From contig NW_027331831.1 in assembly GCF_033568475.1 (NCBI RefSeq), positions 12,276,001 to 12,340,000 on the forward strand: DNA of 64,000 nucleotides, in the 5' to 3' direction. This stretch comes from Henckelia pumila. Its lineage: Eukaryota > Streptophyta > Magnoliopsida > Lamiales > Gesneriaceae. The notes beneath the pieces are model-generated. The model did not search any database. It was not told the DNA's origin and saw nothing but the letters and a program-made list of their open reading frames with translations. Shown here piece after piece: positions 1 through 9,437 of this stretch (position 1 is its first letter; each line of letters starts with the position of its first letter). The position numbers were made by a program, and so were the translations under genes.

Positions 1-1
1 G

Positions 2-1786
2 GAGAAGGAGTTCTTATTGGATAAGAAAGGCGAGATGATGGAACTCGAAGAAATTCGAGAAGAACCCGAAATACAAAATAACGATCCTACACCTCAGGAA
101 CCATTGCTGGACACGCCTGCACCTAGAAGATCCGAGAGGACTTCTAGACCTCCTGTTCGATATGGTCTTCTTCTTGAAGGGGATCATGATGAACCCGACA
201 TTGGATGTGATCCAAGAAACTTCAAGGAAGCAATTTCTGATGCGGATTCAAATTTATGGCTTGAAGCTATGCAGTCTGAATTGGATTCAATGCATACAAA
301 ACAAGTTTGGTCTTTAGTAGATCCTCCCGATGGAATTGTTCCAATAGGGTGTAAATGGATCTACAAGAGAAAGCTTGGGCCTGATGGTAAGGTATTGACC
401 TACAAGGCGCGATTGGTGGCGAAAGGTTACACTCAAAGACAAGGAGTTGACTATGATGAAACCTTTTCACCAGTTGCAATGTTCAAGTCCATAAGAATCC
501 TTATTGCTATAGCTGCATGGTATGACTATGAGATATGGCAAATGGATGTGAAGACTGCTTTTCTTAATGGAGACATTAAGGAAGAAATCTATATGAAGCA
601 GCCAGAGGGGTTCACATCCATGGGAAGCGAGCATAAGGTATGCAAGCTTCAGAGATCAATTTATGGTCTAAAACAAGCATCAAGAAGTTGGAACCAGAAA
701 TTTGATGAAACAATAAAAGATTTTGGTTTCATCAAGAACCCGGAGGAACCGTGCGTGTACAAGAAAGTAGTTAAGGATGCTGTGACATTCTTAGTACTTT
801 ATGTTGATGACATCCTACTCATTGGGAATGATGTAGGGATGTTGCAGTCAACAAAGATATGGTTATCAGGTAGATTCTCGATGAAGGATTTGGGTGAGGC
901 ATCCTACATTCTTGGGATACAGATCTATAGAGATAGATCTAAGAGAATGATAGGACTCACTCAATCAACCTACATCGACACCATATTGAAACGGTTTTCA
1001 ATGGATGGGTCCAAGAGAGGACATCTACCCATGTGTCATGGAGTTTCTTTATCCAAGTCTATGTGTCCCAAGACTGATGCAGAGATAGAGAATATGACAC
1101 ATGTACCATATGCGTCAGCTATAGGTAGTATCATGTATGGGATGATATCTACCAGACCGGATATAGCATTTGCTCTGAGTGTCACGAGCAGATATCAGGC
1201 TAATCCTGGTCAAATGCATTGGAAAGCCGTGAAGGACATTCTTAAGTACTTACGAAGGACTAAGAATATGTTCATGGTATATGGAGGACGAGATCTGAAA
1301 TTGGAAGGCTATACCGACTCTAGCTTCCAAAGTGACGTGGATGACTCGAAGTCAACCTCTGGATTTGTGTTCATGCTCAATGGCGGTGCTGTCTCTTGGA
1401 AGAGTTCCAAGCAGGACACCACAGCGGATTCCACCACTGAGGCTGAATACATTGCAGCATCAGCTGCTGCTAAAGAGGCCGTTTGGATGAGGAAGTTCGT
1501 CCAAGAGTTGGGCGTCATTTCTGAATTTGTTGGTCCAGTCCCGGTGTACTGTGACAACACGGGTGCCGTTGCTCAAGCAAAGGAACCAAGGTCTCATCAA
1601 AGATCCAAACACGTACTGAGGAAATACCACATCATCCGGGAGATTGTGGAAAGAGGAGACATCACTGTCGAACGAGTGGCCTCTGCAGACAATATCGCTG
1701 ATCCGCTTACTAAGCCCTTGCCAGGACCATTGTTTGACAAACATCGCGAAGCAATGGGTCTACGTAGTATGACTAGTTGGCTATAG
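2..1786 (+). CDS. Ty1/copia pol polyprotein, C-terminal part (RT and RNase H), cut by window start
   Basis: The frame is open from base 2, so the start lies upstream of the window. It covers the end of the integrase linker, then reverse transcriptase and RNase H. RT motif A is present as QMDVKTAFLNG and the catalytic YVDD is intact (about base 800). RNase H keeps its YTDSSF and TTEAEY acidic motifs and ends with the usual DPLTKPLP tail. No stop or frameshift interrupts the visible 594 codons, so this copy may be recent. The stop codon lies directly before the polypurine tract of the 3' LTR. The protein copies the element's RNA into DNA inside virus-like particles. The lineage within copia cannot be fixed without gag and integrase; the long LTR is compatible with Tork/Angela-type elements. 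Confidence 0.93.
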   Translation, partial: EKEFLLDKKGEMMELEEIREEPEIQNNDPTPQEPLLDTPAPRRSERTSRPPVRYGLLLEGDHDEPDIGCDPRNFKEAISDADSNLWLEAMQSELDSMHTKQVWSLVDPPDGIVPIGCKWIYKRKLGPDGKVLTYKARLVAKGYTQRQGVDYDETFSPVAMFKSIRILIAIAAWYDYEIWQMDVKTAFLNGDIKEEIYMKQPEGFTSMGSEHKVCKLQRSIYGLKQASRSWNQKFDETIKDFGFIKNPEEPCVYKKVVKDAVTFLVLYVDDILLIGNDVGMLQSTKIWLSGRFSMKDLGEASYILGIQIYRDRSKRMIGLTQSTYIDTILKRFSMDGSKRGHLPMCHGVSLSKSMCPKTDAEIENMTHVPYASAIGSIMYGMISTRPDIAFALSVTSRYQANPGQMHWKAVKDILKYLRRTKNMFMVYGGRDLKLEGYTDSSFQSDVDDSKSTSGFVFMLNGGAVSWKSSKQDTTADSTTEAEYIAASAAAKEAVWMRKFVQELGVISEFVGPVPVYCDNTGAVAQAKEPRSHQRSKHVLRKYHIIREIVERGDITVERVASADNIADPLTKPLPGPLFDKHREAMGLRSMTSWL

Positions 1787-1800
1787 GGCAAGTGGGAGAT
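1787..1800 (+). other. Polypurine tract of the first copia element
   Basis: A purine-rich stretch (GGCAAGTGGGAGAT) lies directly between the pol stop codon and the TG that opens the LTR. This is the expected primer site for plus-strand DNA synthesis. Confidence 0.85.
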
Positions 1801-3657
1801 TGAAAGAGTGGGTGCCCAGTGAGCCAACTTGTGGCTATGGGCTTTGATGACTCTTTGTACAAATGATCTTTTGTTTAATGTAATTTACACTTTTATTAAT
1901 GGCAATGACTTTATCTTTTTTCATATTGTTATATTGTGATATACTATTGTTGTTTTGATAAAGACCTTGAATATACTATAGTGTATGTAAGATGTGGTAG
2001 AACATGGGGATGTCTATCATGAAATACATCTTATAGTCACTGTATATTCTAAACTGTTCCTAGTCGATTGAGCCGTCCGATAATAAGGATAAGGATCGCT
2101 CGAGTTTGAGACTAGCATTTGCGATGCGGAGTACCACGTTTCATTGGTAGGAAACATGGAGATGTTCGAAGCATGCAAATGGATATTCATAGGATGAATA
2201 ATCGAACTACCCTATCCGGACTTTCCAAGTGGTTATCACTTATCGAGTGGATAAAGTCCGCGGTTTTGGTTGTACACCATTAGTCCTTACTACTTGAAAC
2301 ATCATGGAGACTCTATATGCTAGTACTGTGCTTTGACTCGTTTACCGACTCTATGGGGGTCATCAGGTGTCGGGATTGGGTACAGTTACAACACATATAG
2401 GAGTCGATGCATTGTTGTCAAGGATTCACCACATACTTGCGAGTGTGGATATCCTATGCGATCTGAGGAGATATTAGTGTGACGAATCTCTGGCCAGAGT
2501 ACTTGATGTGATTTAAGAAATGGTTTCTTAGTAGCACATGCGATGTCACTAATTTGATCTTCAAGATGTATTGCATAGTTATCGAATCTTGAGCGACTCT
2601 CGATATACCAATGGTTGTTGATTCGATCGGGATATATGGATGAAGGGACCGTACTGTACGCTAACCAAAATCTACTGGTTCTTGTAGGCACTATCAGTGA
2701 TACCTAGGGAATCATGGGGCGATGTTGCTAGGCGCTTTACCATGATTCGTTGGGCAAGTCGGAAATCGTTGTTCCGAGTCACAAGGAGTTGTGAGCCCAC
2801 GTCTAGCTGTATCCCTGAACCATTGAGGGTCCACAGTGTAATGGAGTTTTAATCCCCGTTGAGATAGTTAAATTTAAAGAGTTAAATTTAATGAATAAAG
2901 AAGTTGGACTTCTTAAATAAGAGTAAGGGAGTAGGATTTCCTAAAATGACATAGGGATGGACATTTTTTGGAAATCACTGAATTCGGATTCAGGAAAATT
3001 TATCTTGACTTTAAAATGTGCAGAAATGGTTTCTGTGCACATTGGTGAAATCGGTTCATCAATCGGAGTCACGATGAATTTTATATTAATTTCTGAACAT
3101 GCGGGCTTTGCTTGTCGGGCCTCAACTTATGACTAATGGGCCCTAAGGTGTTAGTGGCCTGCATTATAAATAAGTTATTGCAGTACAGAAATTACACACA
3201 ACTGGTCATAATTGAGACAGGATTTTTCGAAAAACCCTAGCCTCCCCTCTCAGTTCGGCCGCCCCCTCCCTTCTCTGCGTGAGAAATTCCGGTCTGTGAT
3301 TTTGAATTGCAGTATGGAATAGCGAATCAAATTCGTTTATTCTCTTCGTAGAAAACTTCTGATAGATTTTCTAGTGCAATCTATCAGAGGGATTAAACCT
3401 CCATTCGTGGACCTGATTGAAGGAGTTCATCAGTTCCTGGGAGAGACAACAAGAGCAGAGAAATCTGTTGGAGTCCAATAATCTCGCTTCGAGATTGAAG
3501 GTAAAATTTAATAATTGTTATTTAATTTTACACACACTTATAATTTAATCGTTAGACGGTTGATACCCACACTATGGAATTGTTCCATAATAAAATTTTT
3601 AAACTTCCGCTGCACCGGGTATCAATCGTGATTGATCTGAACGCCAGTTTTCCTACA
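1801..3657 (+). repeat. 3' LTR of the first copia element (1857 bp)
   Basis: It begins TGAAAGAGTG right after the polypurine tract and ends CCTACA, giving the TG...CA ends of an LTR. The reading frame of the disrupted env-like gene resumes immediately after it at 3659, which fixes the right boundary. A TATA box lies at 3165-3172. The 5' LTR is outside the window, so the target duplication (right side TACCA) cannot be checked. A decayed copy of this LTR lies at about 48113-49200. Confidence 0.85.
3165..3172 (+). promoter_or_regulatory. TATA box of the copia LTR
   Basis: TATAAATA lies within GCATTATAAATAAG, about two thirds into the LTR, where the U3 promoter is expected. The same context survives in the decayed LTR copy near 48950. 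Confidence 0.6.
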
Positions 3658-3658
3658 T

Positions 3659-4402
3659 ACCACTGATAGGAACAACGTTGATCCAAACACAACAATTGTT
3701 CGATTTGTTCCAGTTGCAGAACAAACTCAAGTATCATCTACGGAATCCATGGAAACAGTCTCGCCAAAACATGTGGTAATGGATCTGCCTCCTATTTTCA
3801 AAATAGTTAGGACTGACCTAATCCAAAATTTATTCAGACCTATTACTGTCATGTTCAAAGACAAGTTGGCTCTTCCATCTGCGACTCTCTCGAAGATATC
3901 TATTTCAGATCAAATTGATCCATCTGAAATTATGGAAGATGTTGTTTTTGAACCTACTGCTGTCACTGCTCCACTGCTTCAAATTTGCGACTCCATTCAT
4001 TCTGAAGATGCTGCTCCTTCCACTTCCCATCAAATAGATGTCAAACCAGATCAGTTTTTGTCTGAATCTCCTACTCAGTTGTTCAATCTGGTATCTAAGT
4101 TTCAAATCAAACAAACTCAGACCTCTACATAACTTCAATATTTCAAGACAAATATGCTGAAGATGGTCACTGATATCAATTAATCCATTTTGAATGTTCG
4201 AAAGAAGCAAACAACAGAGTACATGAACATTCTTCAGAAACTCGAAAGCCTACAAGCCTCCACAGAAGCCCACAACAAGAAGATTAATGATACTTTTGGT
4301 ACCCAACTCACGGTTATTCTGGACCTTTTATCCGAGAATGGTGATGCCAAAAATGGGGAAAAAACTACCTCATCAAAGGCTAAAAGCAAAGGGAAGAACT
4401 GA
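3659..4402 (+). pseudogene. Env-like ORF remnant of a SIRE/Maximus-type copia element, 3' part
   Basis: One frame reads from the LTR junction at 3659 through the ATG at 3749 to 4402, broken only by two stops: TAA at 4130-4132 and a TAA near 4181. Both could come from a single C-to-T change in CAA. The part after the second stop is charged and helix-forming, with a lysine-rich end (KAKSKGKN). It lies just upstream of a CACCAAAAAGGGG polypurine tract and LTR, which is the place of the env-like gene in SIRE/Maximus elements. The 5' part is separated by the inserted copia element. The function of this gene is not established. The copy is broken. Confidence 0.7.
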
Positions 4403-4579
4403 GAAGAATCAGATCAAAGAGAAACATTAGATCAAAGTCATATTTTCCAAGGAAATTAATTTTTGACATTTATTTTGTCTAAAAATTATTATTCAATCTA
4501 TGCAAGAATATTTTTGGAAAATATTTGATCTACCATCCTTATCTTAAATTGATCCGGATATTGACTTGGTTTTGACATC

Positions 4580-4596
4580 ACCAAAAAGGGGAAAAT
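4580..4596 (+). other. Polypurine tract of the SIRE-like element
   Basis: CACCAAAAAGGGGAAAAT precedes the LTR start TGTTGGAG. A CACCAAAAAGGG-type tract is typical of SIRE/Maximus elements; the minus-strand element carries the same tract at 9231-9247. Confidence 0.8.
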
Positions 4597-5046
4597 TGTT
4601 GGAGATCAAACTCTAAAGTTTTGGTGATAACGAGTCAAAACAAAACCAAGTAATAAAGTAAACAAGAATTTAAGGACAGATCAAATCGGACTCATCCAAA
4701 TCAAAGATTTACAAAGCTGCCAGATCAAATGTCCGATGAAATTTAATTTTAGGATAAATCGAGTATTTGATCCATATGTCCTCACGACAACTTACTTCAA
4801 CAGATCAAATACACTAGAACAATCCAGATCGTTCAAACCAGATCAAGTAAGCCATCAACCAGATCAAAGTTTCATTTTGAAGTATTCGTTGCTAAGGTTG
4901 CTGAACTAAAAGACAAAAGCATTTAATGGGATTTTGAACGTTAGTTGGCTTCTCTCTAAAGTCAAGATTTGTGAGCAAATTTATGAGATATGTTGGCGGC
5001 TCAATTTCAGAATATTTTGGCGGCTCACTGGCTAGTTTTTGAAGAC

Positions 5047-5054
5047 TATAAATA
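5047..5054 (+). promoter_or_regulatory. TATA box in SIRE-like LTR
   Basis: GACTATAAATACTC lies 450 bp into the LTR. The predicted transcript start near 5080 would put the GA repeat in the RNA leader. Confidence 0.6.
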
Positions 5055-5349
5055 CTCAGTGATTCGAAGATTCAAAAAACCAAGAGTGAATAACACAAGC
5101 TACTGAAATATAAGATTATCACGTTCATCTGAAAAGCCAAAAAGCCTTCACTCAATATCCTAACTCAGAAACTCATATTATCAGATCAAAGTTTTGAAGC
5201 ACTGAGTTACAAAGTATTTCAAAGATCGATCGAGCTCAAGAAATACATACAAGAACGATCCAAATCAAAGCCATTTGTAGCCTTCCAGATCAAAATACTA
5301 AATCATATTTTGTGGCTTCACTTTGTAACTCAAAGCAGAGTGTTTGTTC

Positions 5350-5353
<4 letters not shown>

Positions 5354-5444
<91 letters not shown>
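5354..5444. repeat. (GA)n microsatellite, 91 bp
   Basis: Uninterrupted GA dinucleotide, about 45 units, inside the LTR downstream of the predicted transcription start. Open frames on both strands here are artefacts of the repeat. Confidence 0.98.
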
Positions 5445-5448
<4 letters not shown>

Positions 5449-5821
5449 GCTAAGAGTTCCTCTCAAAGGATTTATTGTATTGGATTTGTACAAAGCGTTG
5501 TATAAATCAAAGTCTTCTAGTGGAATCCTTCTGGAAGCAGAAAAAGGGGTGACGTAGGAGAATTCATCTCCGAACATCCATAAAAATTATGTCCCTCTTT
5601 ACATACTGCATTTACATCATTTTATCTGTCTTAGTTTTCTTTTTGACAATTCAAATCTGCGAGGAAGATTTCTTTCGCCTGATCACTTCAGATCTTTCGA
5701 GCAGATCAAAGTTTTTAAGCAACAAAACTTCTGTCTGATTTTCACAAATCAGATCAAAGAATCCTTAAAATTTTAAATAATGTACTCACCCCCCTCTCAA
5801 CACCTATTTTCGATCCTAACA

Positions 5822-6671
5822 TAATAATAAATCAATTCTTATTTTAAAATTTTCTTAATCACTATGTACAATTTTATTTAATTATATGAGTCCGTATATA
5901 TTTCAAATCTCTTTATATAAGTTAATAATTAAAAAATGTATTATATAACATGTTATTTTGTTTATTATTTCAAATTTGCTTAATAAAAAATTTTATATAG
6001 AGCTAAATTCACATGAAAACTTTTTTCCATATAAAAAAAATAATATAATATTTTTCTATCTACAATTTTTTAAAATAAATATTAAGATACATAATATAGA
6101 TTTATTAAGATTCAAAACCGTATAAATATTTACATATATTTATATTCCTACATATATTTCCATAATCTTTTCATATATTTATATATATAATATATAATTA
6201 CGTAATCATAAACTATACAAAACCTATAATTATTTTTCGGCCTTCGATTAAAAACAATAAGATGAAAAGATAACAAAAATATAGATTTAAGAGATTCAAT
6301 TTACTAAAATAGAATACAATATATAATAATACTTAAAAGTATGAAAGATTTTAAACGAATGAAAATAGAACATTATTTGCAGTAAAATTTGATTCGTTGA
6401 GAATATTAACCATATTTATGACAAATACTTATATCATTTTAGATAATCCTTATATTAATTTAATTCTTTTGAAATATTTACCATATTTACATATATTTAT
6501 CTACATACTTATATTTTTGCCCATAATTAAAAACAATAAAATAACAAAAATAACAAAATTATAGAACATTTTTAATTTTGATTTGATCACAATTACTATA
6601 TAAATATATTTAACGTTTAAACTTCAATCAAATAGTCACCACATAGTCAGTCACCCGTCATTACAGACAAA
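5822..6671. other. AT-rich Helitron-like flank, no gene seen
   Basis: The first 700 bp are AT-rich DNA with no usable reading frame. From about 6520 the sequence resembles the region upstream of the second RPA-like copy (29580-29710), including a TATAAATATA near 6599 and CTTCAATCAAA before the start codon. Confidence 0.5.
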
Positions 6672-7470
6672 ATGACACCATTTTTTAGAATTATTCGTGA
6701 AATAAATCTTTCAAACTGGCATTGAAAACTGAAATTAAGATCATTAACATGATGTTACGATCTACCTCCATATCAAAACAAGAAAAACCCACAATGGAAT
6801 GTATATTTCAAGATATTGAGGTACACGAACTCTATTTGATTTATATTTATTTTCTATTAAAATTCCAGTTATGTTTTTTCTTGCTAAATTTTTGATATTT
6901 ATTTTTATCTTCAATCTCATGACTTCGATTAATTATTATTATTTTCTCAATTACAGGGAACGTGCATACACATGCAACCATCAAATATAATGTCATTGAC
7001 AAATTGAAGTCAATACTCAAAGAAAGACGTCTTTATGTTATAAAAAAACATGATCGTTGCGCAAAATAAAATGAAAATCAAAATCACAACGAACGAATAC
7101 AAGATTAATCTCATCAATAAAACAAATGTGTTCAAAATAGAAGAACATAATTTTCCGTCAAAGATATTTGAATTCAAGAAATTCAAAGATTTGACGAGCG
7201 CAGAAGTCATCGACGAATCAGAAATTTTTGTTATGTTTACTCTCGTGTTAATTTATCACTGTCTTTTTTTCTAGATGTGATTGGGGTAAATATTGTTATT
7301 TTAATATCTTATTTTTATGGTGATTATGAATTTTAATTCAGATATATTCCATGTATATTTATAACTTTTTAGGCACCACAAGTTACCATGCACTTTGTGG
7401 AAAAATTTCATGGATAAAATGATGACATTTTTTATTACAATTGGTGATCAATTACATAAAATTAAAAATA
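6672..7470 (+). pseudogene. RPA-like OB-fold gene, Helitron type, truncated copy 1
   Basis: The first exon begins MTPFFRIIREIN and contains the conserved W and LPPY of the first OB fold. After an intron ending in CAG near 6957 the frame gives HATIKYNVIDKLKSILKER, VIKK..IVAQNKMKIKITTNEYKINLINKT and FPSKIFEFKKF, the pattern of replication protein A large-subunit relatives encoded by plant Helitrons. The next exon (about 7370-7460) still reads like the start of the second OB fold, but similarity to the copy at 29712 is lost after about 7455. An in-frame stop and shifts in exon 1 show that it is dead. Such proteins bind single-stranded DNA. Confidence 0.65.
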
Positions 7471-8027
7471 TTTATATACACATAAAAAAATATATGATGT
7501 AGATCGTATATTGTAATTTAGCTTTTTTCAACAAGAGAGATCACATGTTGTAATTTAGCTTTTAAAAAATATTATCAAATAATTGAGGAAATTAAAAATA
7601 TTTATAATCTAACACACATAAAATACAATTGTTTCCTTACTAGCTTTTTGATGGTAAAAGAAAATATTTTTAATTTTGTCTGCATTGAAAATAAAAATAA
7701 TAGAAGAAGAAAACTTAAAAATAAATTTAAATTACTTTTTATTATAATAGAAATAATATTTATCGGGTTTTATGAGAGTATATACTTCTGAAAGATAACT
7801 ACACACAACAATAAAAAAACAATAATAAAATACCGTTCATAATTTTTTACCATAGATTTTTTAACAAGATAATTAGTTTTTTTTTAATTTAAATATTCAT
7901 TATAAAATTTTTCCCTACCAATTATCTAATTTCTCTCTTCACGGAAATTAAAAACAAATATAATAAAAAATATTTGCAGTTAAAACACACATATAAGAGG
8001 AAAACAAGATAGATTAAACAAAGATAC
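7471..8027. other. AT-rich spacer, no gene seen
   Basis: AT-rich DNA between the truncated RPA-like copy and the SIRE-like LTR. I see no reading frame or repeat boundary in it apart from short similar phrases at 7497 and 7545 (TTGTAATTTAGCTTTT). Confidence 0.5.
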
Positions 8028-9230
8028 TGTTGGGGATCGAATGTGGGTGTAGAGGGGGGGGGGGGGGGGGTGAATACACACTCTAAAAATATTTAACTCT
8101 AATGCAATATTGTTAAGCAAATGTTAGTTCACTCAACCGATTTTCATTTAACTTTCTAGAGATATAAGAGCTACTGAAAATAATGCGGAAACAACTCTTG
8201 CTATACTAGATGATAATGATGGAATCGTGTAATGCAGTAGCGTAAGTAAGAAATGATATGTTTATGGATGTTCGTAGCTCAATCTCCTACGTCACCCCTT
8301 CTTCCTCACGGGAAGGATACACTAGAAGACTTTGGTTATTACAACAACGTGCAATACACCCGATCCAAGTTAGGACTTATCAGATGCCCAAGATGGAACT
8401 CCTAGATTCACACTGATAAGATTCTAAGTTCTTATAAAACTTTCTTCAGTTGATGATGATAACACTCTAAGATTCTTGAAGGCTTAGAATCTCAAATCCT
8501 TGTAGCAGATAGTGTTATTCAAACAGTGGCTGGATTTGAGTAACCCTTGAAAAGATCTCTTTGTAGATCGGATAAGATTTTTAGCGAAGGGTTGAGTGAG
8601 CAGACGAGTATTCAAGAAGTGTTTTCAAGTGCTCAAGTATGCAAATATTTGTAAGCGTGGCTCTCGTTTATTTGAGTAGACTCTGATATTTATAGAAGCT
8701 TTGCTCAACATTCCTTCATTTTGACAACGGTAGGAAAACGTTTAGAGTGTCAGATATCAGTCCTTGATTTGTGATATTCTATAATATCTTCTGAATATCT
8801 TTACTAGGAGCACCTTAAATTGTCTATTCGATGTGTCGTTCATATTAAATGCTATTTATGGCTTTCCTTACTTTATCAGACGGCTCCTTAAATGCTTCGT
8901 CTTTTGCATTTAAGTTGTCTTGTCAACCTTCTGAGAAACTGGGAATTCGTGATCTCTTGAGTACGATAGATATCCTGTCAACTTGTGAGTTCAGTAGATA
9001 TCCTTGCTTTGATAACCCAGATCAGTTGAGCATATGTCGGTTGATGTTCTTAGCTCGGTTGATAGATAACGGTTGACGTGCTAAGATCAGCTGATACCGT
9101 TCATTCAAGTAGAAATCTCTTGGTCAGCTGTCAGTAGACTTCTCTAGAGCTCCTATTTTACACGTAAGCGGCGACCGAACTAAAATAACGAAGTATTGTT
9201 TTGTTATCACCAAAAGTTAGGATTCAAAAA
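8028..9230 (-). repeat. 3' LTR of the minus-strand SIRE-like element (1203 bp)
   Basis: The plus-strand edge reads TGTTGGGGATCG and the inner edge meets the polypurine tract at 9231. It pairs with 28444-29231 over its first 790 bp. A run of 17 G lies at 8054-8070; the other LTR has a shorter, interrupted run. The inner TG end seems altered (TTTTTGAATCC on the minus strand), so the boundary is good to a few bases. Confidence 0.85.
8687..8694 (-). promoter_or_regulatory. TATA box of the 3' LTR
   Basis: TATAAATA on the minus strand, in the same context as 29098-29105 in the other LTR. Confidence 0.6.
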
Positions 9231-9247
9231 TTTCTCCCTTTTTGGTG
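9231..9247 (-). other. Polypurine tract of the minus-strand SIRE-like element
   Basis: On the minus strand it reads CACCAAAAAGGGAGAAA, directly upstream of the LTR, like the tract at 4580-4596. Confidence 0.8.
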
Positions 9248-9437
9248 ATGACAAAACCTAGGCCCCGAAAAATCATTTATAAAGAAATTTTACGAGATGA
9301 ATTCATTGCGAGAATGAATTGCATTGATTACATAACATGTTACAAGAAATCATTTGCAAAACAACGAAAAAATAAAATCCTATTACACCTACGTTGCTGA
9401 AATATGATAAATATACCTGATATCATTTTTTATTTTG

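Larger units (their letters stand above)
4597..5821 (+). repeat. 3' LTR of a SIRE/Maximus-like copia element (1225 bp)
   Basis: It begins TGTTGGAGATCAAACTC and ends CGATCCTAACA. The short terminal inverted repeat (TGTTGG / CCTAACA) and the CCCCCCTCTCAACACC end match the general form of the minus-strand LTR at 8028-9230, but the two sequences differ enough to be separate families. It carries a TATA box at 5047-5054 and a long GA microsatellite. The rest of the element is upstream, disrupted by the copia insertion. Confidence 0.85.

Noticed and set aside
5290-5577. Frames coding Leu-Ser or Arg-Glu repeats on both strands
   Set aside because: They are translations of the GA microsatellite inside an LTR.
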